A stretch of DNA of 64,000 bases from Halocaridina rubra (taxonomy: Eukaryota; Arthropoda; Malacostraca; Decapoda; Atyidae). Location of the stretch: positions 31,001 to 95,000 of the forward strand of contig JAXCGZ010000069.1 of NCBI GenBank assembly GCA_037179515.1, written 5' to 3'. Numbering within the stretch: position 1 is the first letter of the stretch; each line of letters opens with the position of its first letter. The translations under genes were made by a program, and so were the position numbers. Positions 1 to 63,752 of the stretch are shown piece by piece. The notes under the pieces were generated by a model. The model saw only the letters and a list, made by a program, of their open reading frames with translations. It did not search any database and was not told the origin of the DNA.

Positions 1-139
1 ATTACAAGATATGTGATTACCTATTTTCTGTTACTAGTATATCACTGTTTGCACTTTTAGTACATTTATCTTTTTCAAAGCTGAAGTTTATCGTTGGTGA
101 AAGCAAGGAAATAACTTTCTTTCTTTATCAATACCAAAA

Positions 140-231
<92 letters not shown>

Positions 232-234
<3 letters not shown>

Positions 235-533
235 GGGGTTTCCACTTTACGTCAGGGTTCTGTTCCTGACAGCTGACTTAAGTCGGATTTTTATTTAAGT
301 CGGTACACACCTATAACATGAACCTAGGTCCCCCCCAGTGCTAAAAATAAATACTCTAAAACATAGAAAAGTAATTTAAGTTCTTAATCTAATACATAAA
401 AATATTTAAAGTACACTATACAGTATTAATTACCTTTACTACTGTGGTTGCATCTGGATGTCTAAAAATTTATTTATTAATTATTTATTGGTCTCTGAAG
501 TAACCTCAGAACGACTTAAAACAGGGACCCCTG
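232..533. mobile_element. Tigger/pogo-like MITE
   Basis: The ends cagggggtttcc and gggacccctg are inverted, with TA on both outer sides, as pogo-superfamily elements have. The left edge sits directly at a 90-bp (TA)n array. Its interior (ctgacagctgacttaag; aatactctaaaacata) recurs in the larger element at 18962-20778. It is non-coding. Confidence 0.7.
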
Positions 534-545
534 TATATATACACA

Positions 546-1396
<851 letters not shown>

Positions 1397-1633
1397 ACAC
1401 TCACATACACACACACACACTGTTTGTAATATCTTATTAATTTTGGAGTTAATTTATTCCTCATATTGTTTTAAGAAGATAAATTTTCGTGACAAACACT
1501 GTAAAATGAAAGATAATTTTAATTAAGAAATCATCATCAGTTTTAGATCCTTAATTGGAAGCATGCTGTGTACTGCAATGTATGTTATAGAATGTTGAAT
1601 TCTTGAAATTATAGTTTATACCAATTTTTCCAG

Positions 1634-31441
<29,808 letters not shown>

Positions 31442-31543
31442 CATTCTCATACCCAACTTACACATTGCTCCCTCTACACCACATTTCCCTTACCCACACA
31501 AATCAAAACTGTATAAACTGATTTAGAAAATAAGTATTAAGTT

Positions 31544-31549
31544 AATAAA
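31544..31549 (+). promoter_or_regulatory. Candidate IRS poly(A) signal AATAAA
   Basis: An AATAAA hexamer lies 103 bases after the IRS stop. It would give a very short 3' UTR. A longer UTR with a later signal cannot be excluded. Confidence 0.4.
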
Positions 31550-31576
31550 GAAAAAACATGTGAGCAAATTGGGTTT

Positions 31577-31582
31577 TTTATT
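31577..31582 (-). promoter_or_regulatory. Candidate lipase distal poly(A) signal
   Basis: The + strand reads tttatt, which is AATAAA on the lipase strand. ATTAAA variants at 31827-31832 and 31754-31759 lie nearer the lipase stop and may be used instead. Confidence 0.3.
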
Positions 31583-31698
31583 CTGCTTTCAAGGGAAATG
31601 TTTAAATGTTGAATTTCGAATATATGACGTTATAAGGTATGGTAGTATAGTAATGAGCCACCTTTTTTTTTTTTATCTCAATTGTTAATGTACTGCTA

Positions 31699-31845
31699 AA
31701 AAAAATGTAGATTCTACATGTGCTACAAAATAGTGTCAAAAATATTAGTATTATTTAATTTTTACTTCGGTAAAAAAATGTAGATTCTACATGTGCTACA
31801 AAATAGTGTCAAAAATATTAGTATTATTTAATTTTTACTTCGGTA
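31699..31845. repeat. 73-bp tandem duplication between the two gene ends
   Basis: Two almost identical copies follow each other with a 73-bp period, each running from an A-run and tgtagattctacatgtgc to ttttacttcgg. Each carries the palindrome gtagattctac and, on the lipase strand, an ATTAAA hexamer. The duplication lies in the convergent gap within the presumed lipase 3' UTR. Confidence 0.9.
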
Positions 31846-31895
31846 GTAAAGGAAAATATTGGTTACCGAGATAGGAATAAATGATAAATTCTTGA

Positions 31896-53928
<22,033 letters not shown>

Positions 53929-53997
53929 CTGAAAGGGTGGAGATATGCATTAGATGTTTGGGTATAATAAAGACTGAGTAGATATACAATGCTAGTA

Positions 53998-54166
<169 letters not shown>

Positions 54167-54172
54167 TAATGT

Positions 54173-54346
54173 TCCGGTTTTACGTCACGGACTCCCTTTT
54201 CTACCAAGGGCTAGGACGGTTGCCTTCTTGCGAAGGACTTGTTTTGGCAGATGTAATCGTTACCCTGAGTGCATGCCCTTGCTAACCTCAGACCGAGACC
54301 TGACACCTCAGAGTCGCGGACGCTACCGTTTGAGCCACGGTGACTA
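54173..54346 (-). mobile_element. tRNA-derived SINE copy, small internal deletion
   Basis: The head through tail is recognisable, but the bases around the B box are deleted (ctcagaccgagacctgacacc). It sits inside an (ATA)n array, with triplet repeats on both sides. Confidence 0.85.
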
Positions 54347-54645
54347 CTATAATAATAAAAATAATAATAATAATGATGATGATGACGATGATGGTGAGAG
54401 GGAGGAGGGAGAGAAGACGAAGAAGAAGATGCATTTAAGTTAATTAGCCAAAATGATTAAGGATGTGAATGTAAACAATAATGAGAAACAACCCATTTGT
54501 AACTTATGTTAAAGACGAAAATACTCTTTAAGGTTAATATGTTGCCTATAGTGAAAATAGTTTTTCTTAATTATCAGAAAGAAGAAAACTTTCAAGATGT
54601 CGCGACATACACTCTCTTACTACTATTTCTCCTCAACAATTCAGT

Positions 54646-54820
54646 TCCGGTTTTACGTCACGGATTCCCTTTTCAACCAAGGGCTAGGACGGTTGCCTTC
54701 TTGCGAAGGACTTGTTTTGGCAGATGTAATCGTTACCCTGAGTGCATGCCCTTGCTAACCTCAGACCGTGACGGGGCGCGAACCCTCGACCTGACGCCTC
54801 AGAGTCACGGACGCTACATT
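54646..54820 (-). mobile_element. tRNA-derived SINE copy, 5'-truncated head
   Basis: The body, tail and B box are present, but the A-box half of the head is missing beyond gcggacgctaca. Such 5' truncation is typical of target-primed reverse transcription. Confidence 0.85.
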
Positions 54821-54956
54821 TTTCTTATTTTCAACGAAAAAGACAAAAACTAAATGCTTTTAAATTGATAGCAAAAGAACTGAACGCTTTTATATTGATA
54901 GTGTTTAAGCCTTTTCGTATTCTACTGTTTAAGATACTTTTCAAATCTCTGAGATG

Positions 54957-55078
54957 TTCCGGTTTTACGTCACGGACTCCCTTTTCTACCAAGGGCTAGG
55001 ACGGTTGGCTTCTTGCAAAGGACTTGTTTTGGCAGCTGTAATCGTTACCCTGAGTGCATGCCCTTGCTAACCTCAGAC
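54957..55078 (-). mobile_element. tRNA-derived SINE copy, head missing
   Basis: Only the body and tail remain (ttccggttttacg to gctaacctcagacc). Confidence 0.85.
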
Positions 55079-55242
55079 CTTTAAAACTGTGTTGTGAACC
55101 AGAGTCCGAGTGATATTCAGAAAAAAAGGAACAAAGTTAAATATTTTAACCACAAAACATCTTCCCTCACAGGTTAACTTCAAGCTTATTATATTAAGAA
55201 AGGAAATTTGCCACTAATTGCAAAAAAATTACCTGCTCTGAA

Positions 55243-55463
55243 AGGTTTCTTTCACACTTGCGTGTCTGTGCACGCGCTGAACTCACGCACAAAAACGCAT
55301 CACATTTTTTACACGCGTTTTCCACATCCTTGCTGGCTTGGGCGTTTGCACCGCGTTGTATGCGCGTGTAACATATCATGTGAAAGGTTCCATAGAACTC
55401 CATTGAATGTTAAACCGCCGCGCAACAAACGCGCATACGGGAACGCTCGTGTGAAAGAGCCCT
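55243..55463. mobile_element. MITE with tctttcacac ends
   Basis: Inverted ends aggtttctttcacacttgcg and, on the other strand, agggctctttcacacgagcg bound 221 bp. The interior is rich in CpG and cgcg words. The end style resembles hAT-type MITEs, but I find no 8-bp target duplication. Confidence 0.5.
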
Positions 55464-55610
55464 AACGCGCAAGTCGATTACAGGTGCAAACATGACAATA
55501 TTGAGGATAATAGAGTAATATAATTTTACTCCTCTTATTTATATCTTTAAATTAGACATAAAAACAGATTGCAAACAAGAAAGGTTATACAACACAAGCT
55601 GATACGGATC

Positions 55611-55770
55611 TCCTTTTTTTTTATGACTGTGACACAAGAACGGGCCAAAAAATAATAAAATAAAACAGCCCTCATCAGGTCTGGGTACGAAGAATACATA
55701 AAATAAAGAGAAACAGAAATGGAGAGTGTAATGACTTGTCAGATGTGAAGGGATAATATGAGGCGTGTAA
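55611..55770 (-). repeat. Interspersed repeat family R, copy 3
   Basis: It matches copy 2 over about 150 bp (aagaacgggccaaaaaata, gccctcatcaggtctggg, gtcagatgtgaagggataat). Confidence 0.78.
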
Positions 55771-55839
55771 CGAATATCCAAAAATATTCAGTGTTGATGT
55801 AGGCATAGGGAAAGAACTGTAACTGAAGGAAGACTTAAC

Positions 55840-55950
55840 ATCGAACTGTCCTCCTGCATGAGTTTTTCCTCTTCTCATTAACTTCAAAGAAGCAATACGA
55901 AATTTACTACTCAAACACACAACAAGAAATAGTAAAACTTTTACAAACAA
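55840..55950 (-). CDS. Candidate lipase first coding exon (signal peptide)
   Basis: On the minus strand an ATG at 55950 opens MFVKVLLFLVVCLSSK, a plausible secretory signal peptide. It runs 37 codons to GGQFD followed by gttaag, a weak donor. That donor is on a codon boundary and so would join exon 53928-53667 in phase 0. Lipases of this family start with such a leader some 20-40 residues before the GYPAE motif. The weak donor and lack of conserved residues keep this tentative. Confidence 0.3.
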
Positions 55951-56044
55951 TATAGAATCCTTAAAAACACTGTGAAAAACAGTACCATGAAAGATGAAAA
56001 CACCATTTTATGAATGACGTAAAATAGGGGAAATCTAATTACCT

Positions 56045-56148
<104 letters not shown>

Positions 56149-56663
56149 ACCAATCATTTCGACATTACCCATCCACTTCAAAGCTTTTATATGTCATACA
56201 ATCCGACCTTGTAGATACTCAAGGAGTTCCTCATTGTTAATAGACCCATTGTTTAGGGTGACAACATTTGACGCCTCGACAAGGAAACATTTACATTTTT
56301 CAAGTTCAATTTCTTACACTGCCGCTTGGGTTAATGAGGCAGTTACAGAGCAGTAAAACTAGTGTTTATCTTTTCTGCATCTTCACACGTTATCTCTTAT
56401 AAGCATATGGGGAAAAGAACAACAGATGTATTAACTAAAAAGAAGAGAAATAACTCTTGAATTTCTCTCTAAGCCAAAAAGAAAAAGGACAAAATAGAAT
56501 CGTTTTCAGCAGCAATGTGTTACAACTCCTAGGAAATTCCAAAGAACAATTTATCATTTTTGGCTATGGAGCTTATTTACTTATATCTAAAGCTCATTAT
56601 CTACTTCAACACTACTACTACAGCTACTACTACTACTACTACTATTACTGCTGCTGCTGCCAC

Positions 56664-56717
<54 letters not shown>

Positions 56718-56745
56718 TAATAATAATAATAATAATAATAATAAT
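56664..56745. repeat. (AAT)n microsatellite
   Basis: A triplet array preceded by (TAC)n and (TGC)n runs. Confidence 0.95.
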
Positions 56746-57755
56746 TTCCCTCTTGAAATAACAAAGCAAACAGTATATCCTGCAATTTCATGTAAAAATT
56801 TCTTTGTTCCCTCTTTTACATAATTACATTTCATAAAATGAGGCACTGTACAAACAAACACTTAACAATCTAGTTTACAAATAAAACAAATACTAACGAT
56901 TCCCAACTACATAATCTATGCCTAAAGTACTCTTACAATAATGCTGCAGATTATTTAGCTATTATAATCAATCATAGAATTTCCCCATACTTCAATTCCC
57001 TTCCATCACTCTTTGGTATACAAATATGAGTCGAATAATGAGTTTAAATATAGATTCATATATTCATTGCAATAAATATCTGAGCTGATCAAGCCGGTAG
57101 ACCACCCAATTAGCCTAGATCAGTTAAGCCAACCAAAACTTTCCCTCTACGCACAAAAGGAACAATTTTTACTAAATGACTTCAATTTATCGCAAATCGT
57201 CAATAGTGGTCTTTATTCACAAAGAAATCGTTTGAGTGGACTTACCAGGTCTAATTACCCTGGTAAACTGCCTTCTCTCTGCTTTCCTGTGATTAATCGT
57301 TTGAGAAATGAACAAAAGTCACTATTGTAACAACGGACCAATTCATATATATTCGCATATAAATACACTCCTTTATCATCTTAAATGCCAAAGGCAAATT
57401 TAGTAGACTGGTTTACGTAACCAGAATTATGACAAGCATATGGAGAAAGTTAGATATAAAAAATACATGATATCCTTGAGAAAGCTTTTAGTTTGCCTTC
57501 CCACATTCAAGCTTCTCTCCTGTCTGCACGTTAGTGCGAAATACCTCAACCCACCGATGAAGGGCATGCACCCTATGCAATATACTGTAGTTAAGTATTC
57601 AACTCGTATCCTAGAAAACATTCCAAGTACAAAACTGAAAGTTCTTCCACAGGGATATATGGTAAGTTCCTGATCATAAAGGTACTCGAGCTAAACTTCC
57701 ATATGACCTTACTGGTGTATAAATGCAAATGCTCCTTGCGTAATCTCGTCTGGAT

Positions 57756-57880
57756 TCGGTTTTACGTCACGAACTCCCTTTTCTACTAAGGGCTAGGACG
57801 GTTGCCTTCTTACGAAGGACTTGTGTTGGCAGATGTAATCGTTACCCTGAGTGTATGCCTTACTAACCTCAGTCCGTGAC
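57756..57880 (-). mobile_element. tRNA-derived SINE copy, head missing
   Basis: Body and tail only (tcggttttacgtcacgaact to cctcagtccgtgac). Confidence 0.82.
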
Positions 57881-58044
57881 TAGTCTTGAATATATCTCTA
57901 GAGTCTAGACCCAGTATATTATTTATATATAGTTCACAATCTATGGTCGCAGACCCCTTAAACTTTTAACAAGGAGTGGGATATCATAGGGACAAAAATG
58001 CAGTACAGAGAAAGAGCCATATTCCTATCTATCTATCTATCGAT

Positions 58045-58204
<160 letters not shown>

Positions 58205-58516
58205 GTGTGTGTGTGTGTGAAATGTGAAAAAATAAATAACTATTTAATATTGACTTAAGCTGGAGGGTGGTGACGTTGCCATTTTCTAGTCAATGTTTAA
58301 TCATAAGTCCAATACGATTGTAATATTTACATAGTACAGAACATCTTTTGAGGAAGGATACTAGAGCCAAGTGGTCTTCTGTAGTCGGTGGTCACACTGT
58401 ACTAGTAGCAATACTTACAGAGATTTCAAACAATCCAGTTGTCAATCCTGGCTCAAAATAACCCCAAGTTCACCAAAGACTTAAAAAAATTCAAACTCCA
58501 AAAGTGAGAAAAAAAA

Positions 58517-58518
<2 letters not shown>

Positions 58519-58589
<71 letters not shown>
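58519..58589. repeat. (TA)n microsatellite
   Basis: About 71 bp, ending exactly where the 273-bp tandem array begins. Confidence 0.96.
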
Positions 58590-58591
<2 letters not shown>

Positions 58592-60052
58592 CAAATAAGC
58601 ACATTACATATGTGAAAACATGAATCATTTTTTACCCCGACCGGGACTCGAACCTAGGACTTATGATTACTAAGTCAAGGCGCTACCACTACACCACAGA
58701 AGGTTAAAAGGAACCCAACCTTATAGCTTATATCTGCTATACTTAGGAATGAACGCATTCTAACTGAATGCCACTATGTTCATATTACAGATTCCCCAAC
58801 CTCACTCGTGGCTTCATTTTAGCATTTAATTCAATTCCCAATCTCATTCGGGCCATGAAATTATCAAATAAGCACATTACATATGTGAAAACATGAATCA
58901 TTTTTTTACCCCGACCGGGACTCGAACCTAGGACTTATGATTACTAAGTCAAGGCGCTACCACTACACCACAGAGGGTTAAAAGGAACCCAACCTTATAG
59001 CTTATATCTGCTATACTTAGGAATGAACGCATTCTAACTGAATGCCACTATGTTCATATTACAGATTCCCCAACCTCACTCGTTGCTTCATTTTAGCATT
59101 TAATTCAATTCCCAATCTCATTCGGGCCATTAAATTATCAAATAAGCACATTACATATGTGAAAACATGAATAATTTTTTACCCCGACCGGGACTCGAAC
59201 CTAGGACTTATGATTACTAAGTCAAGGCGCTACCACTACACCACAGAAGGTTAAAAGGAACCCAACCTTATAGCTTATATCTGCTATACTTAGGAATGAA
59301 CGCATTCTAACTGAATGCCACTATGTTCATATTACAGATTCCCCAACCTCACTCGTGGCTTCATTTTAGCATTTAATTCAATTCCCAATCTCATTCGGGC
59401 CATTAAATTATCAAATAAGCACATTACATATGTGAAAACATGAATCATTTTTTTACCCCGACCGGGACTCGAACCTAGGACTTATGATTACTAAGTCAAG
59501 GCGCTACCACTACACCACAGAAGGTTAAAAGGAACCCACCCTTTTAGCTTATATCTGCTATACTTAGGAATGAACGCATTCTAACTGAATGCCACTATGT
59601 TCATATTACAGATTCTCCAACCTCACTCGTTGCTTCATTTTAGCATTTAATTCAATTCCCAATCTCATGCGGGCCATGAAATTATCAAATAAGCACATTA
59701 CATATGTGAAAACATGAATAATTTTTTACCCCGACCGGGACTCGAACCTAGGACTTATGATTACTAAGTCAAGGCGCTACCACTACACCACAGAAGGTTA
59801 AAAGGAACCCAACCTTATAGCTTATATCTGCTATACTTAGGAATGAACGCATTCTAACTGAATGCCACTATGTTCATATTACAGATTCCCCAACTTCACT
59901 CGTGGCTTCATTTTAGCATTTAATTCAATTCCCAATCTCATTCGGGCCATGAAATTATCAAATAAGCACATTACATATGTGAAAACATGAATCATTTTTT
60001 ACCCCGACCGGGACTCGAACCTAGGACTTATGATTACTAAGTCAAGGCGCTA
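58590..60052 (-). repeat. Tandem array of a 273-bp unit carrying a tRNA-like module
   Basis: Units start (tcaaataagcacattac) at 58590, 58863, 59137, 59410, 59684 and 59957, giving five full copies and one of about 96 bp. They are nearly identical, differing at a few bases such as gtggc/gttgc. On the minus strand each unit contains tgtggtgtagtggtagcgcc (A-box like) and ctaggttcgagtcccggtcg (perfect B box GGTTCGAGTCC). Between them is an anticodon-like arm: acttag, loop, taagt. The remaining 200 bp are AT-rich, with no other recognised feature. Confidence 0.95.
58634..58705 (-). other. tRNA-like module of array unit 1 (repeated in each unit)
   Basis: The 72-bp minus-strand module has the A and B boxes of a Pol III promoter and a seven-base anticodon-like loop gtaatca, whose three middle bases would be AAT. 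The acceptor strands pair poorly and one T-stem pair mismatches, so it is called tRNA-derived rather than a functional tRNA. It repeats at about 273-bp intervals. Confidence 0.6.
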
Positions 60053-60059
60053 GTAATAT

Positions 60060-60434
<375 letters not shown>

Positions 60435-60673
60435 CCTTATCTAGGGAAGCAAGAAAGAGCTTTCTAGATGGGCTGGTAATAATATTGCACCAACACGCCT
60501 TAAAACCCATCATTTGCAGCCTCATCACCTCTTATAAAGGCACTCCCTCATAGGGTCAATACAATAAAATTATAACATAATAGCTCTGTCTTCTATTATT
60601 TCATGCCTTGTAATAGCTTCCTGCAACATGGAAGGCTACGATTGTAACTGTCGTCAGGCAAAGGGAGGATAGT

Positions 60674-60865
60674 TTCGGTTTTACGTCACGGACTCCCTTT
60701 TCTACCAAGGGCTAGGACGGTTGCCTTCTTGCGAAGGACTTGATTTAGCAAATATAATCGTTACCTTGAGTGCATGCCCTTGCTAACCTCAGACCGTGAC
60801 GGGGCGCGAACCCTCGACCTGACGCCTAAGAGTCGCGGACGCTACCGCTTGAGCCACAGTGACTA
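60674..60865 (-). mobile_element. tRNA-derived SINE, full copy with perfect target duplication
   Basis: The exact 19-bp repeat caggcaaagggaggatagt at 60655-60673 and 60866-60884 brackets the 192-bp element. This defines its ends: tail ttcggttttacgtc on the left, head gtagtcactgtggctc (minus strand) on the right. Confidence 0.93.
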
Positions 60866-61027
60866 CAGGCAAAGGGAGGATAGTCTAACCTTTAAGTCTT
60901 TTGTTCCTTACAATACTAAAAAAAAATCTTGCAACATGAATAAAGAATTTAAAGAGGAGGGGCAAACAGAAGTGCATTTAGCTTTAATTGCAAATCAGAA
61001 ACTGAAAACTCACTATAGAAGAATATA

Positions 61028-61373
61028 CTTAAAAGCATAACAACACTAGTCATATCCATATACTTTTTAATGACATTTGCTTAGCAAGGGCATGCACTCA
61101 GGGTAACGATTACATCTGCCAAAACAAGTCCTTCGCAAGAAGGCAACCCTCCTAGCCCTTGGTCGAAAAGGGAGTCCGTGACATACAACCGGATCTAAGA
61201 CTTAAAAGTACAACAACACAAGCCATACCCACATTCTTTTTAATGACATTTGCTTAGCAAGGGCATGCACTCAGGGTAACGATTACATCTGCCAAAACAA
61301 GTCCTTCGCAAGAAGGCAACCGTCTTTGCCCTTAGTCGAAAAGGGAGTCCGTGAAGTACAACCGGCTTTAAGA
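61028..61373 (+). repeat. 173-bp tandem duplication containing headless SINE copies
   Basis: Two units (61028-61200 and 61201-61373) both start cttaaaag, pass taatgacatttgcttagc and end after the SINE tail (tacaaccgg). Each contains a SINE body without the tRNA head. The pair arose by duplication of one insertion together with its flank. Confidence 0.88.
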
Positions 61374-61560
61374 AACCATTTTTATAACCACAACATTTGC
61401 GAAAACACTTGAACTTCCTGTTTTGTGAGGATTATTATGCTAAGCTCCTTCCTTCGTTCTTAGTGACTGGAGCAATATTTTAAGGCCGTCGTACCTGAAA
61501 GTTAGAAGTATCATACGATGTTGGATAAGTTTTCTCTAGATCATAAACTAGCAACAACTG

Positions 61561-61760
61561 TAGTCACAGTGGCTCAAACGGTAGCGTCCGCGACTCTGAG
61601 GCGTCAGGTCGAGGGTTCGAGCCCCGTCACGGTCTGAGGTTAGCAAGGGCATGCACTCAGGGTAAGGATTACATCTGCCAAAAAAAAGTCCTTCTCAAGA
61701 AGGCAACCGTCCTAGCCCTTGATTGAAAAGGGAGTCCGTGACGTAAAACCGAAACAAACA
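61561..61760 (+). mobile_element. tRNA-derived SINE, full copy on + strand
   Basis: The head tagtcacagtggctcaaacg (A box near 61569) and the perfect B box ggttcgagccc near 61614 are followed by the body and the tail gacgtaaaaccgaaacaaac. A 23-bp target duplication with one mismatch lies at 61540-61562 and 61761-61783 (core ctagcaacaactgta). Confidence 0.92.
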
Positions 61761-62078
61761 ATCATACACTAGCAACAACTGTACTGGTTATAGTAAACAG
61801 GCTTGCTACTGGATCAAGATGATGTTTTGCATGAGATGACGGGAGATAAGAGTTGCCTGCTGATAAGACATAGCAAGTTTTCTGAGGCATGATGCCTGCC
61901 TGAAGACATCACTTTCCGCAAGGGCCAGAGAACAAGTTAATAACAATATAATTCCTAAGCATATTTCCGTAAAGAGACAATGTCATTAACTGTAACATCA
62001 CGTCGTATTTTGATCAGCTGCACAATTTAGTAAAGGAAATTCTAAGGCAACACTGTTTCCAAGGCTGACATTTACCAT

Positions 62079-62258
62079 TACGTCACGGACTCCCTTTTCT
62101 ACTAAGGGCTAGGACAGTTGCCTTAAGGACTTGTTTTGGCAGATGTAATCGTTACCCTGAGTGCATACCCTTGCTAACCTCAGACCGTGACGGGGCGCGA
62201 ACCCTCGACCTGACGCCTCAGAGTCGCGGACGCTACCGTTTGAGCTACGGTGACTACT
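62079..62258 (-). mobile_element. tRNA-derived SINE, full copy
   Basis: Target duplication aaggctgacatttaccat at 62061-62078 and aaggctgatatttaccat at 62259-62276, one mismatch. The tail is slightly shortened (starts acgtcacgg) and the body has a small deletion. Confidence 0.9.
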
Positions 62259-62529
62259 AAGGCTGATATTTACCATACCGCTTCATTAACACAAATGTCT
62301 GAGGATTTATCCGCGGAGTGTATCTCAAAAGGGAAAATATAATTCATTAGCTTGATGGATACTGACATCAATTAAGTTCTTTTCTTCTGCAAAAACTTGG
62401 GCTATAATATTTGTCAAGAGTCGTACCCTAAAAGCTCACGAGAATGAGTAACATTTAGGAGGTAACAAGAACTACAAGTTTACAATGTCATCTCCATAAC
62501 TTATAAGAAAACCAGGTTTTGTGGAGGAA

Positions 62530-62781
<252 letters not shown>

Positions 62782-62957
62782 CACTTTGAATGCGAGTATC
62801 ATAATTGGCATTGAATTGTCTAAGCATGAAATACATCTCAAGTAAGGTATACTCTCTTAAAAACATAATAATATTGAACTGAAAAATATTTAGCTTTATT
62901 AAATTTTCCTGGAATTCTATACAGAATACCAGTAGAATAACATTGTTTCACAGCAGC

Positions 62958-63088
62958 AGATACTTCTTTGATTTAGAATACTTCCTCTCTGTTCCCCTGC
63001 GTGTCGTAAAAGTCAAAGTATTTTCTTTGACTCAGCCACCCCCCTTATAAGGGGGAATGCGGCTTAGGTATATGGATGGATAAATAAT
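62958..63088 (+). mobile_element. LINE 3' end
   Basis: It reads cctgcgtgtcgtaaaagtc, tttgactcagccacc, then the perfect stem ccccccttataagggggaat, then gcggcttaggtatatggatg. It matches the antisense copy at 60.1 kb and, in its last 50 bases, the LINE tail at 14.9 kb. Confidence 0.65.
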
Positions 63089-63752
63089 AGTTATCTGTAA
63101 ATACCAGTTAAGAAAACAGTTCATGGAATTTATAATACTAGGTTAGGGTAGGTTTGGTTAATTTAGAAAGCTTAGTTCATTTCCAGTCAGGAAATGATTT
63201 GATAATAAAAATAATTATAATTAGTTCCTTAATATATTTTATTTCATTACTTTTTAGCTTTATATCACTTGTTGAGGGTGTGAAAACAAACAATTACCAT
63301 ATATTTCCATTAATTTTAATGTAAATTAGTTTGCTCGAAGTCCGCGAGCTGAGCTTCTAAAATAAAACCTTATTTATGCTCAAGTTTAAAATGTCTGTTG
63401 AATTTTATAACTACATATAACCTTTTTTATGTGGCAAATCTTGCAGTTCAATTTTCTAAAAAACATGGTTTTATTAAACATTTCTATAATAAATAAATAT
63501 ATGGTCATTAGTGTTTCATAGAAAGTTTACATACGATTCGTAATAATGATGTCTAGTCTGTCTATTATATACCCAGTTTAAGTTTATATATTTATCTCCC
63601 TATACATTAAACTCTATGACAATTAACATATTTTTTTTAAATCCATCCAATGTACCGTACTTACTTCTTTAGAAAAAAGATAAGGATATTTATAATATCA
63701 AAAGAGTCCTTAGTCTATGCTCTAAATCACACTATATAGTGTTATAAATTTT

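Noticed and set aside
55675..55950. 91-codon minus-strand gene
   Set aside because: Only the first 37 codons are plausible (candidate lipase leader); the rest runs through repeat family R.
58634..58705. Functional tRNA gene, anticodon AAT
   Set aside because: The acceptor stem pairs poorly and one T-stem pair is mismatched; the module is part of a tandem repeat. It is kept as tRNA-like only.
58590..60052. CRISPR-like array
   Set aside because: The units are head-to-tail and identical throughout, with no variable spacers, and the genome is eukaryotic. The same applies to the 34-bp repeat at 63753.
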